Source of the DNA: an uncultured Flavobacteriaceae bacterium | GTDB taxonomy: Bacteria; Bacteroidota; Bacteroidia; Flavobacteriales; Flavobacteriaceae | Assembly (NCBI GenBank): GCA_947501845.1 | Contig: CANMXP010000008.1 | Location: 144,782-208,781 of the forward strand | Direction of reading: 5' to 3' | Length of the DNA stretch: 64,000 nt | Position numbers and translations under genes: made by a program | Shown: in pieces, positions 48,901 to 56,421 of the stretch | Layout of the letters: each line of letters starts with the position of its first letter | Numbering within the stretch: position 1 is the first letter of the stretch | Notes under the pieces: generated by a model | The model's input: only the letters and a program-made list of their open reading frames with translations | Database searches by the model: none | What the model was told of the DNA's origin: nothing

Positions 48901-49271
48901 AAGAAATAGGAAGCATTATTGCACAACAATACGACCTCATCTTAAACGGCTACGAAATAGGCGGCGGCTCTGTTCGTGCCCATAAACCTGAGATTTTAGA
49001 AGCTACCTATAAAAATATGGGGTACAATAAGGCAGATATGCTTAAAAGTGTTGGTACCATGTATAAATCCTTCCATTATGGCGCTCCTCCTCACGGTGGT
49101 ATTGCCTGGGGTATTGACAGGTTGATGATGATATTAGAGAAAAAAGCCTCTATTCGAGAAGTCATGGCATTCCCTAAAACAGGAACCAGCGAAGATTTAT
49201 TATTTGGAGCTCCATCTGTATTATCAGACAAAAAGATTGAAGAAATGAATGTAAAAGTGATGAAAAAATAG
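45930..49271 (+). CDS. gatB-aspS: Fusion protein: amidotransferase subunit GatB + aspartyl-tRNA synthetase
   Basis: A 1113-residue fusion. Residues 1-475 are GatB: zinc Cys at 35, 37, 50 and 53 (CSC...CSVC), DRKHYEYPDNPKNIQITQ, FNKAGVPLIEIVTEP, and a C-terminal YqeY-like tRNA-binding tail ending ASGKVIREGVLSQLQ. A Ser/Thr/Gln/Glu-rich linker (about 476-515) leads to a complete bacterial-type AspRS: anticodon-binding OB fold (FSGWVSSVRDHGELIFIDLR), class II motif 2 (RCFRDEDSRGDRQPEFTQ), a GAD insertion, and motif 3 (GAPPHGGIAWGIDRLMMIL). One chain would aspartylate tRNA and amidate the product. Confidence 0.96.
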   Translation: MELDQLDAALKAHELELVIGLETHVRLNTKTKLFCSCPNQEMETPNENICSVCTGQMGVLPAINKEAINKAIYFGKAVKSSFENEVISWDRKHYEYPDNPKNIQITQFHNPIIPDGQVSCFRNDGSQFTVNLTQVHIEEDAAKLVHEKAVSLVDFNKAGVPLIEIVTEPCIRHIEDASIYAQYIQRIVQNLKISEANLEKGEFKSDVSVSLRKKHSYNLNPRTEIKNLNSFKFMVEALKEEVEKQFNYYIEHKEFRPEQTTVLWDAELKQTKTMRKKEFEADYRFISEPDLPFVSIKDVVDAIQVDTSTLPYAVESILIKGGVLPQDAKFFTADSLRSKTFITINNVLKDPSFVAKTLVNNIGADEYAEIHRIEHLIEIFQLFKDEKITSVLVQNAITSYLKDRDFDYNKYFEDNTISESQIQDAISKVISENEAIANDIKAGNQGKAGILVGKVIAIIGKGASGKVIREGVLSQLQGSGLEAQSDSTTQKEEPTTNNQDPTAKAQEEVLPEIPIVIKDEYRTHLISDISEENISEEVTFSGWVSSVRDHGELIFIDLRDSSNEVFQVRLSRESFPNLDELVKLKPESVITVTGTLVQRKEDDYNAALRTGKIELETASLEILNLSRTLPFEIKRATKTNETTRFQYKYLDHRNDDVRRVIVNRHKVIKMMRDILDEQNFLEIETPILSAGTDEGAREFIVPTRKQAGAFYTLPQAPQQFKQMLMVSGYEKYFQIARCFRDEDSRGDRQPEFTQLDIEMAYASMQQIIDLNTNMFNDIVKKIYGKKWILHPFEVLTYKEAMDQYGCDRPDLRFGLPLQDITDIVKDTTFQVFSKPIDEGGIVKCIKVSAEEQGKKRLSKGQIEKLTAIAQQHGLGGLAYIIVNENDLQSPIIKFLGEDIASGIIKATNAKLGDVVFFSAADYATANKALDAVRQELGSMLRLINPKELRPAWVIDFPMFEKTDEGRWTFTHNPFSMPAIYDIEKHMNGKEEEIGSIIAQQYDLILNGYEIGGGSVRAHKPEILEATYKNMGYNKADMLKSVGTMYKSFHYGAPPHGGIAWGIDRLMMILEKKASIREVMAFPKTGTSEDLLFGAPSVLSDKKIEEMNVKVMKK

Positions 49272-49293
49272 GTTTATATTCTTCAAATTATTT

Positions 49294-49334
49294 AAAAGAG
49301 GCCGTTTGAAAAGTATTCAAACGGCCTCTTTTTA
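49294..49334 (+). terminator. Intrinsic terminator of the gat operon
   Basis: A perfect 17-bp stem (arms 49294-49310 and 49316-49332, core GAGGCCGTTTGAA) with loop AAGTA and a T run. It ends the gatC-gatA-gatB/aspS unit. Confidence 0.95.
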
Positions 49335-49430
49335 TTAATACCAAAAATAAACTTTAACATCCGTTGTCAACTTTTATAAGAACCTTAACAGTATTTATCT
49401 TTAAGCCATATCTAATCTAAAAAAATCATT

Positions 49431-49976
49431 ATGAAAAAATCAACATTTTTAGCAACTTTTGCTTTTGCATTTATCATGTTATTATCTACAAATGTAGACG
49501 CACAAAAGTTCTCTAAACTGGACAAAAGTCCAATGGATGCTGCTGCCTTTCCAAGCAGTTACAAAGCCCCTAATAAGCTTATTAAAATAGTTTATAGCAG
49601 ACCTCAACTTAAAGCAAGAGCTCTTAGCAAACTAGCTCCCAATGGAAAAATTTGGAGACTTGGAGCTAATGAAGCAGCCGAGTTAACACTTTATAAAGAC
49701 ATGAAATTAGGAGGTACCTCTGTAAAAGCAGGAACTTACACCTTCTATGCGATCCCAGGAGATAAAGAGTGGACAGCTATTATTAGCAAAGACCTAAACG
49801 TTTGGGGATCTTATTTCTATAATGAAGCAAATGATGTCGCTCGTTTATCTGTACCTGTAACATCTGGAAATGAAGCTTTAGAAGCATTCTCTATTGCTTT
49901 TGAAGAGGCCAATGGAAGCGTAAACATGCATTTAGGCTGGGGAACGACAAGAGTTGCCGTGCCGTTTACCAAGTAA
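49431..49976 (+). CDS. Secreted DUF2911 protein
   Basis: A 181-residue protein with a signal peptide (1-24, ending NVDAQ). The DUF2911 signature follows: SPMDAAAFP, IKIVYSRPQLKAR, GKIWRLGANEAAELTLYKD, VKAGTYTFYAIPG, WTAIISKDLNVWGSY and the C-terminal HLGWGTTRVAVPF. Common in Bacteroidota; function unknown. Own terminator at 50004. Confidence 0.93.
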   Translation: MKKSTFLATFAFAFIMLLSTNVDAQKFSKLDKSPMDAAAFPSSYKAPNKLIKIVYSRPQLKARALSKLAPNGKIWRLGANEAAELTLYKDMKLGGTSVKAGTYTFYAIPGDKEWTAIISKDLNVWGSYFYNEANDVARLSVPVTSGNEALEAFSIAFEEANGSVNMHLGWGTTRVAVPFTK

Positions 49977-50003
49977 AATATCAAACTTAGATATTGACAC
50001 AAT

Positions 50004-50041
50004 AAAAATGCTCCAATAGTTTTAACTATTGGAGCATTTTT
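50004..50041 (+). terminator. Intrinsic terminator of the DUF2911 gene
   Basis: An 18-bp inverted repeat around ATGCTCCAATAGTT / AACTATTGGAGCAT, flanked by A5 and T5, so it can work in both directions and may also serve the convergent queE. Confidence 0.93.
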
Positions 50042-50060
50042 ATTTATTAAACACCATACT

Positions 50061-50130
50061 CCTGAACACTGAATACAGGACACCGAACACTGCATACTGC
50101 ATACTGCATACTGTACACTGAATACTAAAA
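50061..50130. repeat. Degenerate heptanucleotide array, consensus ACTGNAT
   Basis: Ten consecutive 7-base units: CCTGAAC, ACTGAAT, ACAGGAC, ACCGAAC, ACTGCAT three times, ACTGTAC, ACTGAAT, ACTAAAA. The array fills the gap between the DUF2911 terminator and the queE stop codon. Confidence 0.85.
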
Positions 50131-50131
50131 C

Positions 50132-50761
50132 CTAAGGTATATTCAAGTACTTATGCGTTTGAAGAGATATTTTCCATTTAGGATTTGCCATGACATAATC
50201 AACAATGCCTGGAACAACCTTATCGCGCTTACTCCATTCGGGTTGTAAATACAAAATACAATTTTTGTTAACCTTAGCAGCTTGTTCTTCAGCAAAGCGA
50301 AAATCATCTTTATTGTATACAATGACTTTAAGTTCATCTGCATTATTATAAACTTCCTCAGTAGGCAGTTTCATTTTTTTTGGAGATAAGCAAATCCAAT
50401 CCCAAATACCTGTTAATTTATAGGCTCCAGATGTTTCTATATGTGTTTGAAGCCCTTTTTCTTTTAATTGAGTTGTTAAAATGGTCATATCCCACATTAA
50501 AGGCTCTCCTCCAGTTACAACAATAGTATCACTATACCTTTTAGCATTTTCAACAATATTAGCCGTTTCTGTAGGAGGATGTAAGTCGGCATTCCAACTT
50601 TCTTTAACATCACACCAATGGCATCCTACATCACAACCTCCTATACGAATAAAATAGGCCGCAGTACCTTTATGGTATCCTTCTCCTTGTATGGTATAAA
50701 ACTCTTCCATTAAGGGTAATAATTTCCCTTTATCTACCAGTGTTTGAACCTCTTTTTTCAT
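50132..50761 (-). CDS. queE: 7-carboxy-7-deazaguanine synthase
   Basis: A 209-residue radical-SAM enzyme that forms the deazaguanine ring in queuosine/preQ0 synthesis. The cluster ligands are in GGCDVGCHWCDVKESW (CxxxCxxC); FYTIQGEGYHKGTAAYFIR precedes them and VVTGGEPLMW and THIETSGAY follow. Length fits the compact QueE type. ATG 50761 is preferred to TTG 50770. No other que gene is in the window. Confidence 0.93.
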   Translation of the reverse strand: MKKEVQTLVDKGKLLPLMEEFYTIQGEGYHKGTAAYFIRIGGCDVGCHWCDVKESWNADLHPPTETANIVENAKRYSDTIVVTGGEPLMWDMTILTTQLKEKGLQTHIETSGAYKLTGIWDWICLSPKKMKLPTEEVYNNADELKVIVYNKDDFRFAEEQAAKVNKNCILYLQPEWSKRDKVVPGIVDYVMANPKWKISLQTHKYLNIP

Positions 50762-50846
50762 AGTTTGCAAAGATACATAATTCCATTACTTTTAGTATTA
50801 TATTTTGATTTTCAATTCTATTTTTATAGATTTGTCTGCGATCGAT

Positions 50847-50854
50847 TAAATTTG
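50847..50854 (+). promoter_or_regulatory. -7 box TAAATTTG upstream of the first small secreted protein
   Basis: TAAATTTG fits TAnnTTTG, 25 bases before ATG 50880. No matched -33 TTG at 20 bp. Confidence 0.45.
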
Positions 50855-50879
50855 AAGCCCCTCAATAAATCTATCTTAT

Positions 50880-51287
50880 ATGAAAAAAACTACACACCTT
50901 GTAATAGTGCTATTACTAAGCAGTTATTACACTTTCTCTCAAGCTGGTATGGATACTACAAATCCGCTAAATCAGCTCGATTCTACTGACCTTACAATTG
51001 GACTTTCTAATTATGGAACTGACATTGTCACAGAAACTGATGTATTTCCAATGAAATTAGAAAGCGCTAGGGATATTGTTGAAAAATCCTTCAATGATAC
51101 TCGTGCTTTTATGTTTACTTCTGCATCCGATTATGCAAATAGAATACATACAGACGATGCTCTAGTAAGTAAAAATGCTACATTGGCACGAACTGACAAC
51201 AGAACAAAATTTCGGTATTACAAAAATGCTGGAAATTATTTTGTAGAATTTATATTAGGCACAAACTTGCACCTCTATTTTTGTTAA
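50880..51287 (+). CDS. Small secreted hypothetical protein (1 of 3)
   Basis: A 135-residue protein with a signal peptide (1-21, MKKTTHLVIVLLLSSYYTFS then QAG). The mature part is polar with Asp/Thr/Asn-rich stretches and ends abruptly in LHLYFC, so it may be shortened. Its N-terminus resembles those of the next two genes, but the VGIGTT motif is absent. No domain recognised. Confidence 0.65.
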   Translation: MKKTTHLVIVLLLSSYYTFSQAGMDTTNPLNQLDSTDLTIGLSNYGTDIVTETDVFPMKLESARDIVEKSFNDTRAFMFTSASDYANRIHTDDALVSKNATLARTDNRTKFRYYKNAGNYFVEFILGTNLHLYFC

Positions 51288-51364
51288 ATAAAAAATAATC
51301 GCACAACCTAAGTATTTTATTTATATCTTTAGTAAAGTAAATTGCTTACAACCTCTCTCTAACA

Positions 51365-52060
51365 ATGAAAAAAATAGTTTGCTCTCTAGTGCTGCTTTGC
51401 TGTATGTATTATTATGGTACTGCCCAAGTTGGGATTGGCACCACTACTCCAGATGATGGCTCTGCTTTGCAAATAGATAGCACCACAGGAGCCTTTGTCC
51501 CTCCAAGAATGACCAATACCCAAATGACATCTATTACAACGCCATTAGATGGCGCTTTAGTATTTAACACGACTAAAAACTCTTATTATATATACAAAAA
51601 TAGTTCTTGGGATAGCCTTACTAATTCAACTTTAATAATGAATAGAACTGGTGCAGGTGGAAATTCACTCATATCAACCAACACGAATACATACTATGAT
51701 TTTCCTATTGATGCCGGCCATATTCAAGTTACAAACTCGCAGGTATACGACATAACTTCTAGTGGCACCATAACAATCCTAGAGCCAGGAAACTATATGT
51801 TTAGCGCATCTCTATCTATAAGAAATATGCCATCAGGCAGCACTAAATACATTATTGCTATAACTATAAATGGTACGCTAGTAGGCTATCTTAGTAGAGG
51901 TTTTGCAACCTTAACAGGGACAGATTATTGGGGTACTAGTGGAAATATTATGTACCCTATTAGTGCTAATGATGAGGTAAAAATAAGGTATGTTGTAAAC
52001 AATGGAGGCACAGCTTTAGAAGCGCAATTCATCAATATCGGCATCACTAAACTAAACTAA
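51365..52060 (+). CDS. Secreted surface-type protein with VGIGTTTP motif (2 of 3)
   Basis: A 231-residue exported protein. After the signal peptide comes QVGIGTTTPDDGSALQIDST, then GAFVPPRMTNTQMTSI and LDGALVFNTTKNSYYIYKNS, the head segment found in many Bacteroidota tail-fibre-like surface proteins. Residues 100-231 are a separate beta-sandwich (ITILEPGNYMFSASLSIRN; EVKIRYVVNNGG), similar in pattern to C1q/TNF-like jelly rolls. Its untranslated leader AACCTCTCTCTAA (51350-51362) is shared with the next gene. Confidence 0.75.
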   Translation: MKKIVCSLVLLCCMYYYGTAQVGIGTTTPDDGSALQIDSTTGAFVPPRMTNTQMTSITTPLDGALVFNTTKNSYYIYKNSSWDSLTNSTLIMNRTGAGGNSLISTNTNTYYDFPIDAGHIQVTNSQVYDITSSGTITILEPGNYMFSASLSIRNMPSGSTKYIIAITINGTLVGYLSRGFATLTGTDYWGTSGNIMYPISANDEVKIRYVVNNGGTALEAQFINIGITKLN

Positions 52061-52191
52061 TAATTATATGACAAAAATTACAATATTTCAGATTTTAACG
52101 AATTATAAATCGCATCCTTAGCCTTGGCTAAAGTATTATAATCTCGTTAACAAATTAACTAATAAGTAATAGCTTTTAACCTCTCTCTAAA

Positions 52192-52821
52192 ATGAAAAAA
52201 ATAGCTTATTCTTTAATGCTGCTTTCCTGCGTGCATTATTACAGTTTTTCCCAAGTAGGTATTGGAACAACATCTCCAACCGCAGAATTAGAAATTGAAA
52301 CCACCAACACAGGTATCCCTGCATTAGAATTAAATCCACAGTCTGCACCTACAGGCTCTGTAACTGGCCAATTAGCCGTTATAGGAGACAAATTATATAT
52401 GTATGATGCTACCAGATCAAAATGGTTAAGTGTGGAAACAACTGCACTTCAATATGGCTATGCCTTTGGCGCGGATAATCAAGTGCTCTTTTTTGGTGGA
52501 GATATTGGTCTGGATAATACAACAGAAAATGCTACAGGTGCTAAAATGCCTTTCGATGGCACTATAGTTTATATTGCTGTGGAGTCTTCTGGAGGAAATA
52601 GTTCAAAAAGCTTTGATATTGAAATTAGCGGAACTCCTGTTCCTGATGACAATGCTAATCCTTCTATAGATGGTAGATTTAGTCTTTCATCTGGGGCATA
52701 TAGTTATACCGATTACAATATAGATTTTAGTGCCGGAGACTATATTATGCTAAAAGCTAGAGCTAACGGTTCTGCTGTAAACGATCCTGCTGCTATTATT
52801 TGGGTTAAATGGCGTCAATAG
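52192..52821 (+). CDS. Secreted surface-type protein with VGIGTTSP motif (3 of 3)
   Basis: A 209-residue exported protein: signal peptide, QVGIGTTSPTAELEIETTNT, a short GQLAVIGDKLYMYDATRSKW segment, then a C-terminal beta-rich domain (MPFDGTIVYIAVESSGGNSS; YIMLKARANGSA) unlike that of the preceding gene. It shares the preceding gene's start region (MKKIxxSLxLL) and the AACCTCTCTCTAA leader at 52178-52190. A paralogous head joined to a different C-terminal domain. Confidence 0.73.
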   Translation: MKKIAYSLMLLSCVHYYSFSQVGIGTTSPTAELEIETTNTGIPALELNPQSAPTGSVTGQLAVIGDKLYMYDATRSKWLSVETTALQYGYAFGADNQVLFFGGDIGLDNTTENATGAKMPFDGTIVYIAVESSGGNSSKSFDIEISGTPVPDDNANPSIDGRFSLSSGAYSYTDYNIDFSAGDYIMLKARANGSAVNDPAAIIWVKWRQ

Positions 52822-52899
52822 ATTAGGTATTATCTCTATAACAAAACCTTATTTTTTTCTTCTTCATTTTTCCTGTATTTTTATGCAAAATTACAGTAA

Positions 52900-54444
52900 A
52901 TGGGGAGCAAAGAAACTTTTTTAAAACACATAACCGAAGGCAATAGTACAAAGGGTGATTTTATTCCTATAGGTGCTGCCATGTTAGATGGTGAAACAAT
53001 TACAGGAGCCCATGTAAAAATACCTTTAAAAACCATGAACCGTCATGGCTTAATAGCTGGTGCAACTGGTACAGGAAAAACAAAATCTTTACAAGTACTA
53101 GCTGAAAATTTAAGTGATAAAGGGATTCCTGTGTTACTTATGGATATTAAAGGGGATCTAAGTGGATTGGCACAACCAAGTCCCGGACATCCAAAAATTG
53201 ATGAGCGCCATGAAAAAATAGGACTTCCTTTTGAAGCCAAAAGCTTTCCAGTAGAAATATTAACACTCTCTGAACAAGATGGCGTACGCTTGAGAGCGAC
53301 CGTTACCGAATTTGGTCCTGTATTACTCTCTAGGATTTTGGATTTATCGGAAACACAATCTGGAGTAGTTGCTGTTATATTTCAATATTGTGATGACAAT
53401 AAGCTTCCTATTCTAGACATAAAAGATTTCAAAAAAATATTACAATACGCCACTCAGGAAGGAAAGGCAGAATTCACCGAGGCTTATGGCAGGATTTCAA
53501 CAGCTTCAACTGGTGCTATTTTAAGAAAAGTCGTTGAGTTGGAACAGCAAGGTGCCGATCTGTTTTTTGGAGAAACCTCATTTGATACTCAAGATTTATT
53601 AAGAATTGACGAGAACGGACGCGGATATATCAATATTATTAGATTAACAGATATTCAAGACAGACCCAAGTTGTTCTCAACATTCATGCTAAGCTTATTA
53701 GCAGAAATTTACTCAACATTCCCCGAGCAGGGCGATAGTGATAGACCTGAATTAATTCTATTCATTGATGAAGCACATTTAATTTTTAATGAAGCATCAA
53801 AAGCCCTATTAAATCAAATTGAAAGCATTGTAAAGCTAATAAGAAGTAAAGGCGTAGGCTTGTATTTTGTAACTCAAAATCCTACAGATGTTCCAGAGGC
53901 CGTTTTAGGTCAACTGGGCTTAAAAGTACAACACGCTCTTAGGGCTTTTACTGCTAAAGACAGAAAAGCGATAAAGCTTACAGCTCAAAATTACCCAGAT
54001 TCAGAATATTACGATACCACCGAAGTATTAACCTCCCTTGGTATTGGTGAAGCTCTTGTATCTGCTTTAGATGAAAAAGGAAGACCCACCCCATTGGCAG
54101 CTACTATGATGCGTGCTCCAATGAGTAGAATGGATGTTCTATCCAGTGTCGAATTAAGTACATTACTTTCTAAATCAAAACTGGTAAAAAAATACAATGA
54201 GGATATTGATCGAGAAAGTGCTTATGAAATGCTTAATGAAAAAATAGAACGAGCAGAAGCCGAAGAAGCAAAAGAAAAAGCGAAACAAGAAAGAGAAGCC
54301 CTTAAAAAAGCTGAATCCAAAAAACGTACAACAACTAGTTCCAGAAGGAGAAGTACTCGAATGAATCCTATTGTTAAAGTACTTACCAGTGCCACATTTA
54401 TAAGAAGTGTTTTTGGTATTTTAACCAAAGTACTAAAAAAATAA
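52900..54444 (+). CDS. HerA-like DUF853 ATPase
   Basis: A 514-residue cytosolic P-loop ATPase of the FtsK/HerA superfamily, DUF853 group. Walker A is GATGTGKTKS (about residues 53-62), followed by LLMDIKGDLSGLAQPSPGHP. Walker B is ELILFIDEAHLIF, and the sensor and arginine-finger region is GVGLYFVTQNPTDVPE. A Lys/Glu coiled-coil (about 430-480) and a basic stretch SRRRSTRMNP end the protein. Possibly a DNA translocase; its biological role is not established. Confidence 0.9.
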   Translation: MGSKETFLKHITEGNSTKGDFIPIGAAMLDGETITGAHVKIPLKTMNRHGLIAGATGTGKTKSLQVLAENLSDKGIPVLLMDIKGDLSGLAQPSPGHPKIDERHEKIGLPFEAKSFPVEILTLSEQDGVRLRATVTEFGPVLLSRILDLSETQSGVVAVIFQYCDDNKLPILDIKDFKKILQYATQEGKAEFTEAYGRISTASTGAILRKVVELEQQGADLFFGETSFDTQDLLRIDENGRGYINIIRLTDIQDRPKLFSTFMLSLLAEIYSTFPEQGDSDRPELILFIDEAHLIFNEASKALLNQIESIVKLIRSKGVGLYFVTQNPTDVPEAVLGQLGLKVQHALRAFTAKDRKAIKLTAQNYPDSEYYDTTEVLTSLGIGEALVSALDEKGRPTPLAATMMRAPMSRMDVLSSVELSTLLSKSKLVKKYNEDIDRESAYEMLNEKIERAEAEEAKEKAKQEREALKKAESKKRTTTSSRRRSTRMNPIVKVLTSATFIRSVFGILTKVLKK

Positions 54445-54489
54445 GCGAAATAATTAATTATAAACCAACTTGTAAATCATCTTTAAATA

Positions 54490-55050
54490 ATGTACAAACC
54501 ATTCTTAAGTCTTATTATACTTAGTCTTTTATTTTCCAGCTGTAAAAAAGAACAAGACCCTTTTGAAATTGGAAAACAGCACCTTGGGCTATTAACAAAC
54601 TCAACGCAGGTTAAAGACCTTAAAAATATTTTTGCTAAAGATTCTTTAGTAAATTTTATTAGTGGTGATGAATTTGCTGGAACTGGAAACAATATAGAGA
54701 TATTTGAAAAAGGTGGCAAAAAACTCTTAACCCTAACTCCTAAACAAGCTTTAGACTCAACATCGACCATTGAAAGTGTCCAAATTTTAGATCCTCGATT
54801 TAAGACCACTAAAGGCATTACAACTCTAAGTACTTTTAAAGAGGTTTCAAGTACTTACAAAATATCAAAAATAAATAACCTCATAAACTCAGTTCATATT
54901 ATTATTAATGAACTTAACGCAAGTTTTGTTATAGATAAAGAAGAACTTCCTGCGAATCTTAGATTTAATATGGATGTTAAAATAGAAGCAACACACATCC
55001 CAGATAACGCTAAAATAAAATACTTTTTCTTAAACTGGAATATGCATTAG
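54490..55050 (+). CDS. Lipoprotein of unknown function
   Basis: A 186-residue lipoprotein (LILSLLFSSCKKEQD, Cys18). The mature part has helix-strand elements DPFEIGKQHLGLLTNSTQVK and DLKNIFAKDSLVNFISGDE that recur in other flavobacterial lipoproteins, but I know no function. It lies between the DUF853 gene (45 bp) and the YitT gene (12 bp), all plus strand, possibly one transcript. Confidence 0.75.
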   Translation: MYKPFLSLIILSLLFSSCKKEQDPFEIGKQHLGLLTNSTQVKDLKNIFAKDSLVNFISGDEFAGTGNNIEIFEKGGKKLLTLTPKQALDSTSTIESVQILDPRFKTTKGITTLSTFKEVSSTYKISKINNLINSVHIIINELNASFVIDKEELPANLRFNMDVKIEATHIPDNAKIKYFFLNWNMH

Positions 55051-55062
55051 CAAACAAAATAA

Positions 55063-56034
55063 ATGAATCCATTCTTATCGAAACTATTAATAGATTTAGC
55101 CCGCAAAAGGCTTGAAAAAAAACAAGCAAACAAGCCTGTAAGCAAAAAGCAAATAGTTCCTCTGGTAAGAAAGTTTCAAGTTGAATTATCGCATGCCGTT
55201 AAAGAATATATTTTTATAATACTTGGTGTTTTTTCGGCTGGATTTGGCTTAAAAGGTTTTTTACTACCAAATAAGTTTATTGATGGAGGTGCTACAGGTA
55301 TTTCTTTATTATTAGAAAATGTTACCACTTTAAAACTGGGATTATTATTAGTTTTAGTTAACCTTCCCTTTTTAATTCTTGCATCTAGGACCATTAACCC
55401 CAAATTTGCACTAAAAAGTATTGCTGCTATAGCACTACTAGCTATCGTTGTACATTTTGTAGATTATCCTACGGTTACAGAAGACAAATTATTAATCGCT
55501 GTTTTTGGCGGTTTCTTTTTGGGATTAGGAATAGGGATGTCTATGCGTGGTGGAAGTGTTATTGACGGCACAGAAGTTTTAGCTATATTTTTAAGCAGAA
55601 AATTATCATTGACTATAGGTGATGTCTTATTATTAATCAACATCATAATATTTTCTGTAGGCGCTTATATACTTTCTATTGAAATAGCTCTTTATGCCAT
55701 TCTTACTTACTTGGCTGCAGCAAAAACAGTAGATTTTGTTGTTGATGGTGTTGAAGAATATGTAGGAGTCACAATAATATCTAACAAACATGAAGATTTA
55801 AGAATCATGCTAACCGAAAAACTGCGTCGCGCCTGTACTATTTATGCAGGAAAAGGTGGTTTTGGGACACAAGGAAAAAGTTATGATAAAGATATTATTT
55901 ATACCGTGGTAACACGTTTAGAACTTGCCAAATTGCAAACCGAGATTGATAAAATTGATAGAAATGCGTTTATTATCATGGGGATTGTTAAAGATTTAAA
56001 AGGTGGTATGATAAAGAAAAAGCCTATGAAGTAA
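55063..56034 (+). CDS. YitT-family membrane protein (DUF2179 C-terminus)
   Basis: A 323-residue protein with a basic N-terminus (residues 1-40), about five transmembrane segments (roughly 45-240) including FLLPNKFIDGGATGISLLLE and SMRGGSVIDGTEVLAIFLSR, and a cytoplasmic DUF2179 domain (GKGGFGTQGKSYDKDIIYTV; DRNAFIIM). Function of the family is unknown. It is probably cotranscribed with the cupin and hydrolase genes. Confidence 0.9.
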   Translation: MNPFLSKLLIDLARKRLEKKQANKPVSKKQIVPLVRKFQVELSHAVKEYIFIILGVFSAGFGLKGFLLPNKFIDGGATGISLLLENVTTLKLGLLLVLVNLPFLILASRTINPKFALKSIAAIALLAIVVHFVDYPTVTEDKLLIAVFGGFFLGLGIGMSMRGGSVIDGTEVLAIFLSRKLSLTIGDVLLLINIIIFSVGAYILSIEIALYAILTYLAAAKTVDFVVDGVEEYVGVTIISNKHEDLRIMLTEKLRRACTIYAGKGGFGTQGKSYDKDIIYTVVTRLELAKLQTEIDKIDRNAFIIMGIVKDLKGGMIKKKPMK

Positions 56035-56049
56035 GCAAAATTAAAACTC

Positions 56050-56421
56050 GTGATACAAAAGAAATATATTATTCAAAACAATCCGTTTGTTGTACCTACT
56101 ACAGATGGTAAAATAATAAAAGAACATTTTGGAATAGCTACTGATGGTAATTCACAAATTAGTATTGCCCATATGAAAGCACCTTCTGGATGGAGTGAAC
56201 CTTTTCAGACACCCGAATTTGATGAATTCACCTTTATTATAAAAGGCAAGAAGCAATTTATTATTGAAGATGAAACCGTTATTTTAGAAGCTGGCCAATC
56301 TATTAAAATTGAAAAGAACACCCGAGTTCAATATTCCAATCCTTTTGCTGAAATGTGTGAATACATAGCTATTTGTACGCCTGCATTTTCTATAGACTTG
56401 GTAAACAGAGAAACTAAATGA
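56050..56421 (+). CDS. Cupin-domain protein
   Basis: A 123-residue single cupin barrel: PEFDEFTFIIKGKKQFIIED, then ILEAGQSIKIEKNTRVQYSN. The usual metal-binding His pattern is mostly missing, so it may not bind metal. The start is GTG 56050; no ATG lies near enough to keep the full domain. It overlaps the hydrolase gene by 4 bp. Confidence 0.83.
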   Translation: MIQKKYIIQNNPFVVPTTDGKIIKEHFGIATDGNSQISIAHMKAPSGWSEPFQTPEFDEFTFIIKGKKQFIIEDETVILEAGQSIKIEKNTRVQYSNPFAEMCEYIAICTPAFSIDLVNRETK

